Part shown: positions 62,886 to 64,000 of the stretch, piece by piece
Layout: every line of letters starts with the position of its first letter
Position numbering within the stretch: the first letter of the stretch is position 1
Source of the DNA: Adineta steineri
Lineage: Eukaryota; Rotifera; Eurotatoria; Adinetida; Adinetidae
DNA: 64,000 nucleotides
NCBI GenBank assembly: GCA_905250115.1
Contig: CAJNOI010000003.1
Location: 659,936-723,935 of the forward strand
Direction of reading: 5' to 3'
Notes under the pieces: generated by a model
Databases searched by the model: none
The model's input: only the letters and a program-made list of their open reading frames with translations
Told to the model about the DNA's origin: nothing
Made by a program: the position numbers and the translations under genes

Positions 62886-64000
62886 TTAATTTCTTTGTCT
62901 TGATCCTGGACCAGTTGCAATGGTTTGATTCGATCGCCATTGACATTTAAATAGTTCCATAATTTCACGACGAAATAATCGACTCGATAATGTAAAAACA
63001 TAGAAACTTGTACATGCACTTGTACCAGACAATACACCAGTGATGTTCGTAAATAAAGAATCTTTGGCAAGTTGAAGAGCATCTGGCACTACATTAATTC
63101 TTAGTGCAGTATAGATGTACAAGACTGAAATAGGAGTTGACCACAAACTAAAGTAGACACATTGAACAAGCATCATTTGTAATAATTGTCGATCAGTTGT
63201 CTTTTGACGTTTCAACTGTTCTTGTTGCGCGGGTGTTATCGATTCAGTTTGATTTTGAACTTGAATATTTTGCGATACAATTCTTTTTCCTGATTGCTGA
63301 ACATGTTGAATAGTAAGTAATCCAAAAATAAGCATAACTGTTGATGGACCCAAACTAAATATCAATAAATTCCAGATACCATTAAAAAGTGGAAACGTAG
63401 TTTGAGCTAGTGGACATTTTGTGACTGTTTCTATATTTTGAAATATAATTGGCACGTAAAGGTAAAAAAGAGGCACAATTATAGTGACAACTAAAATAGC
63501 ACGGGTGGCAACACGACGACTACTCCATCCTCGTATAGTAGCAGATGTTGAACTGCATAAAAATCTGTAAGAAATAAATATATATTGACATTTATAACAA
63601 GGTTATTTATCTCCTACAAGATTTTGCAAATGTATGATAACATGTACTACTTACCGATCGATGGAAGCAAGAGCAATAAACCAACACGGGAACGCTCTAG
63701 AAGAATAAGAAAAGATTCTATACTACATATTTCAAAAAAACAAAGTATATACCGTGCACACATGACAATAAATGAAAGAATTTTGCATGATGCTATTGAG
63801 TATCCGAAAGGATTATAAGCTGGATACATAAGCTGGATAAGTCGCAACGGCATATTAAAGATTGTAACGAAACTACCAGTTATTGTTACTGCTAAAAAAT
63901 AACGTGTGCATGGATTTGAACGAAGTATTGGACGTGTAAACACATAAATATTCAATGAATGACCAATAATGCCAAGACATATTAATGAATAAGACCAAAA
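62886..64000 (-). CDS. Rhodopsin-like GPCR, 5' end beyond window
   Basis: Reverse strand, at least three exons; the start lies past 64000. From the edge: LICLGIIGHSLNIYVFTRPI (TM1), CTRYFLAVTITGSF (TM2), SCKILSFIVMCAR (TM3 Cys), then after an intron WFIALASIDRFLCSSTSATI (DRF for DRY), GWSSRRVATRAILVV (TM4), TKCPLAQTTFPLF, TM5, a long basic loop with QEQLKRQKTTDRQLLQMMLV, and TM7 SACTSFYVFTLSSRLFRREI. It ends GSRQRN at the stop ending the coding region at 62886. It is not a close relative of the 35-43 kb cluster: the loops differ and DRF is kept. Ligand is unknown; FMRFamide-type receptors have similar helices, but this is weak. Confidence 0.8.

Overview
This window is nuclear DNA from a small, AT-rich, gene-dense animal genome. 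Most genes are split by many short GT-AG introns of about 45-70 nt, neighbours lie only a few hundred bases apart, and many loci are tandem pairs. Together with a large-family Argonaute pair, an intronless bacterial/fungal-type adenine deaminase and G-rich TGTGGG-type motifs, this suggests a bdelloid rotifer (Adineta/Rotaria type). That assignment is an inference. The 10-base N run at 32209-32218 marks an assembly gap.

0-15 kb: an EFHC-type DM10 ciliary protein; a tandem pair of small secreted 8-cysteine proteins; a Golgi-type glutaminyl cyclase (minus strand) facing a complete Vps34 class III PI3-kinase; a GPS2-like co-repressor subunit; and two tandem adiponectin receptors. All are intact once spliced.

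15-25 kb: two head-to-tail Argonaute (AGO-clade) genes with arginine-glycine-rich N-termini and a complete slicer tetrad. Their PIWI exons, and one intron between them, are almost identical, while their N-termini and other introns differ. This looks like gene conversion. One intron of the second copy has grown to about 1.1 kb by insertion of inverted-repeat elements.

26-34 kb: an F-box/leucine-rich gene; a 483-bp non-coding element with 110-bp inverted ends; an eIF4A-like DEAD-box protein with most catalytic motifs altered; a beta-lactamase-fold relic; and a damaged F-box plus one-exon-per-LRR gene around the N gap.

35-44 kb: four tandem rhodopsin-like GPCR paralogues that carry DQY or NQY in place of DRY and share a C-terminal intron. 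A single-exon adenine deaminase, a candidate horizontal transfer, lies among them on the opposite strand.

44-64 kb: a four-EF-hand calflagin-like protein, NAD-dependent glycerol-3-phosphate dehydrogenase, a long gene-poor stretch with a 69-bp minisatellite, two tandem TRAF-type RING/MATH genes (one without its coiled coil), a small Thr-rich membrane protein, coding debris, dispersed repeats, and a further GPCR running off the right edge.

The genes do not form a single pathway. The recurring themes are tandem duplication with unequal divergence, decay of some copies, and small inverted-repeat elements sitting in introns and spacers. I found no CRISPR array, tRNA or rRNA.
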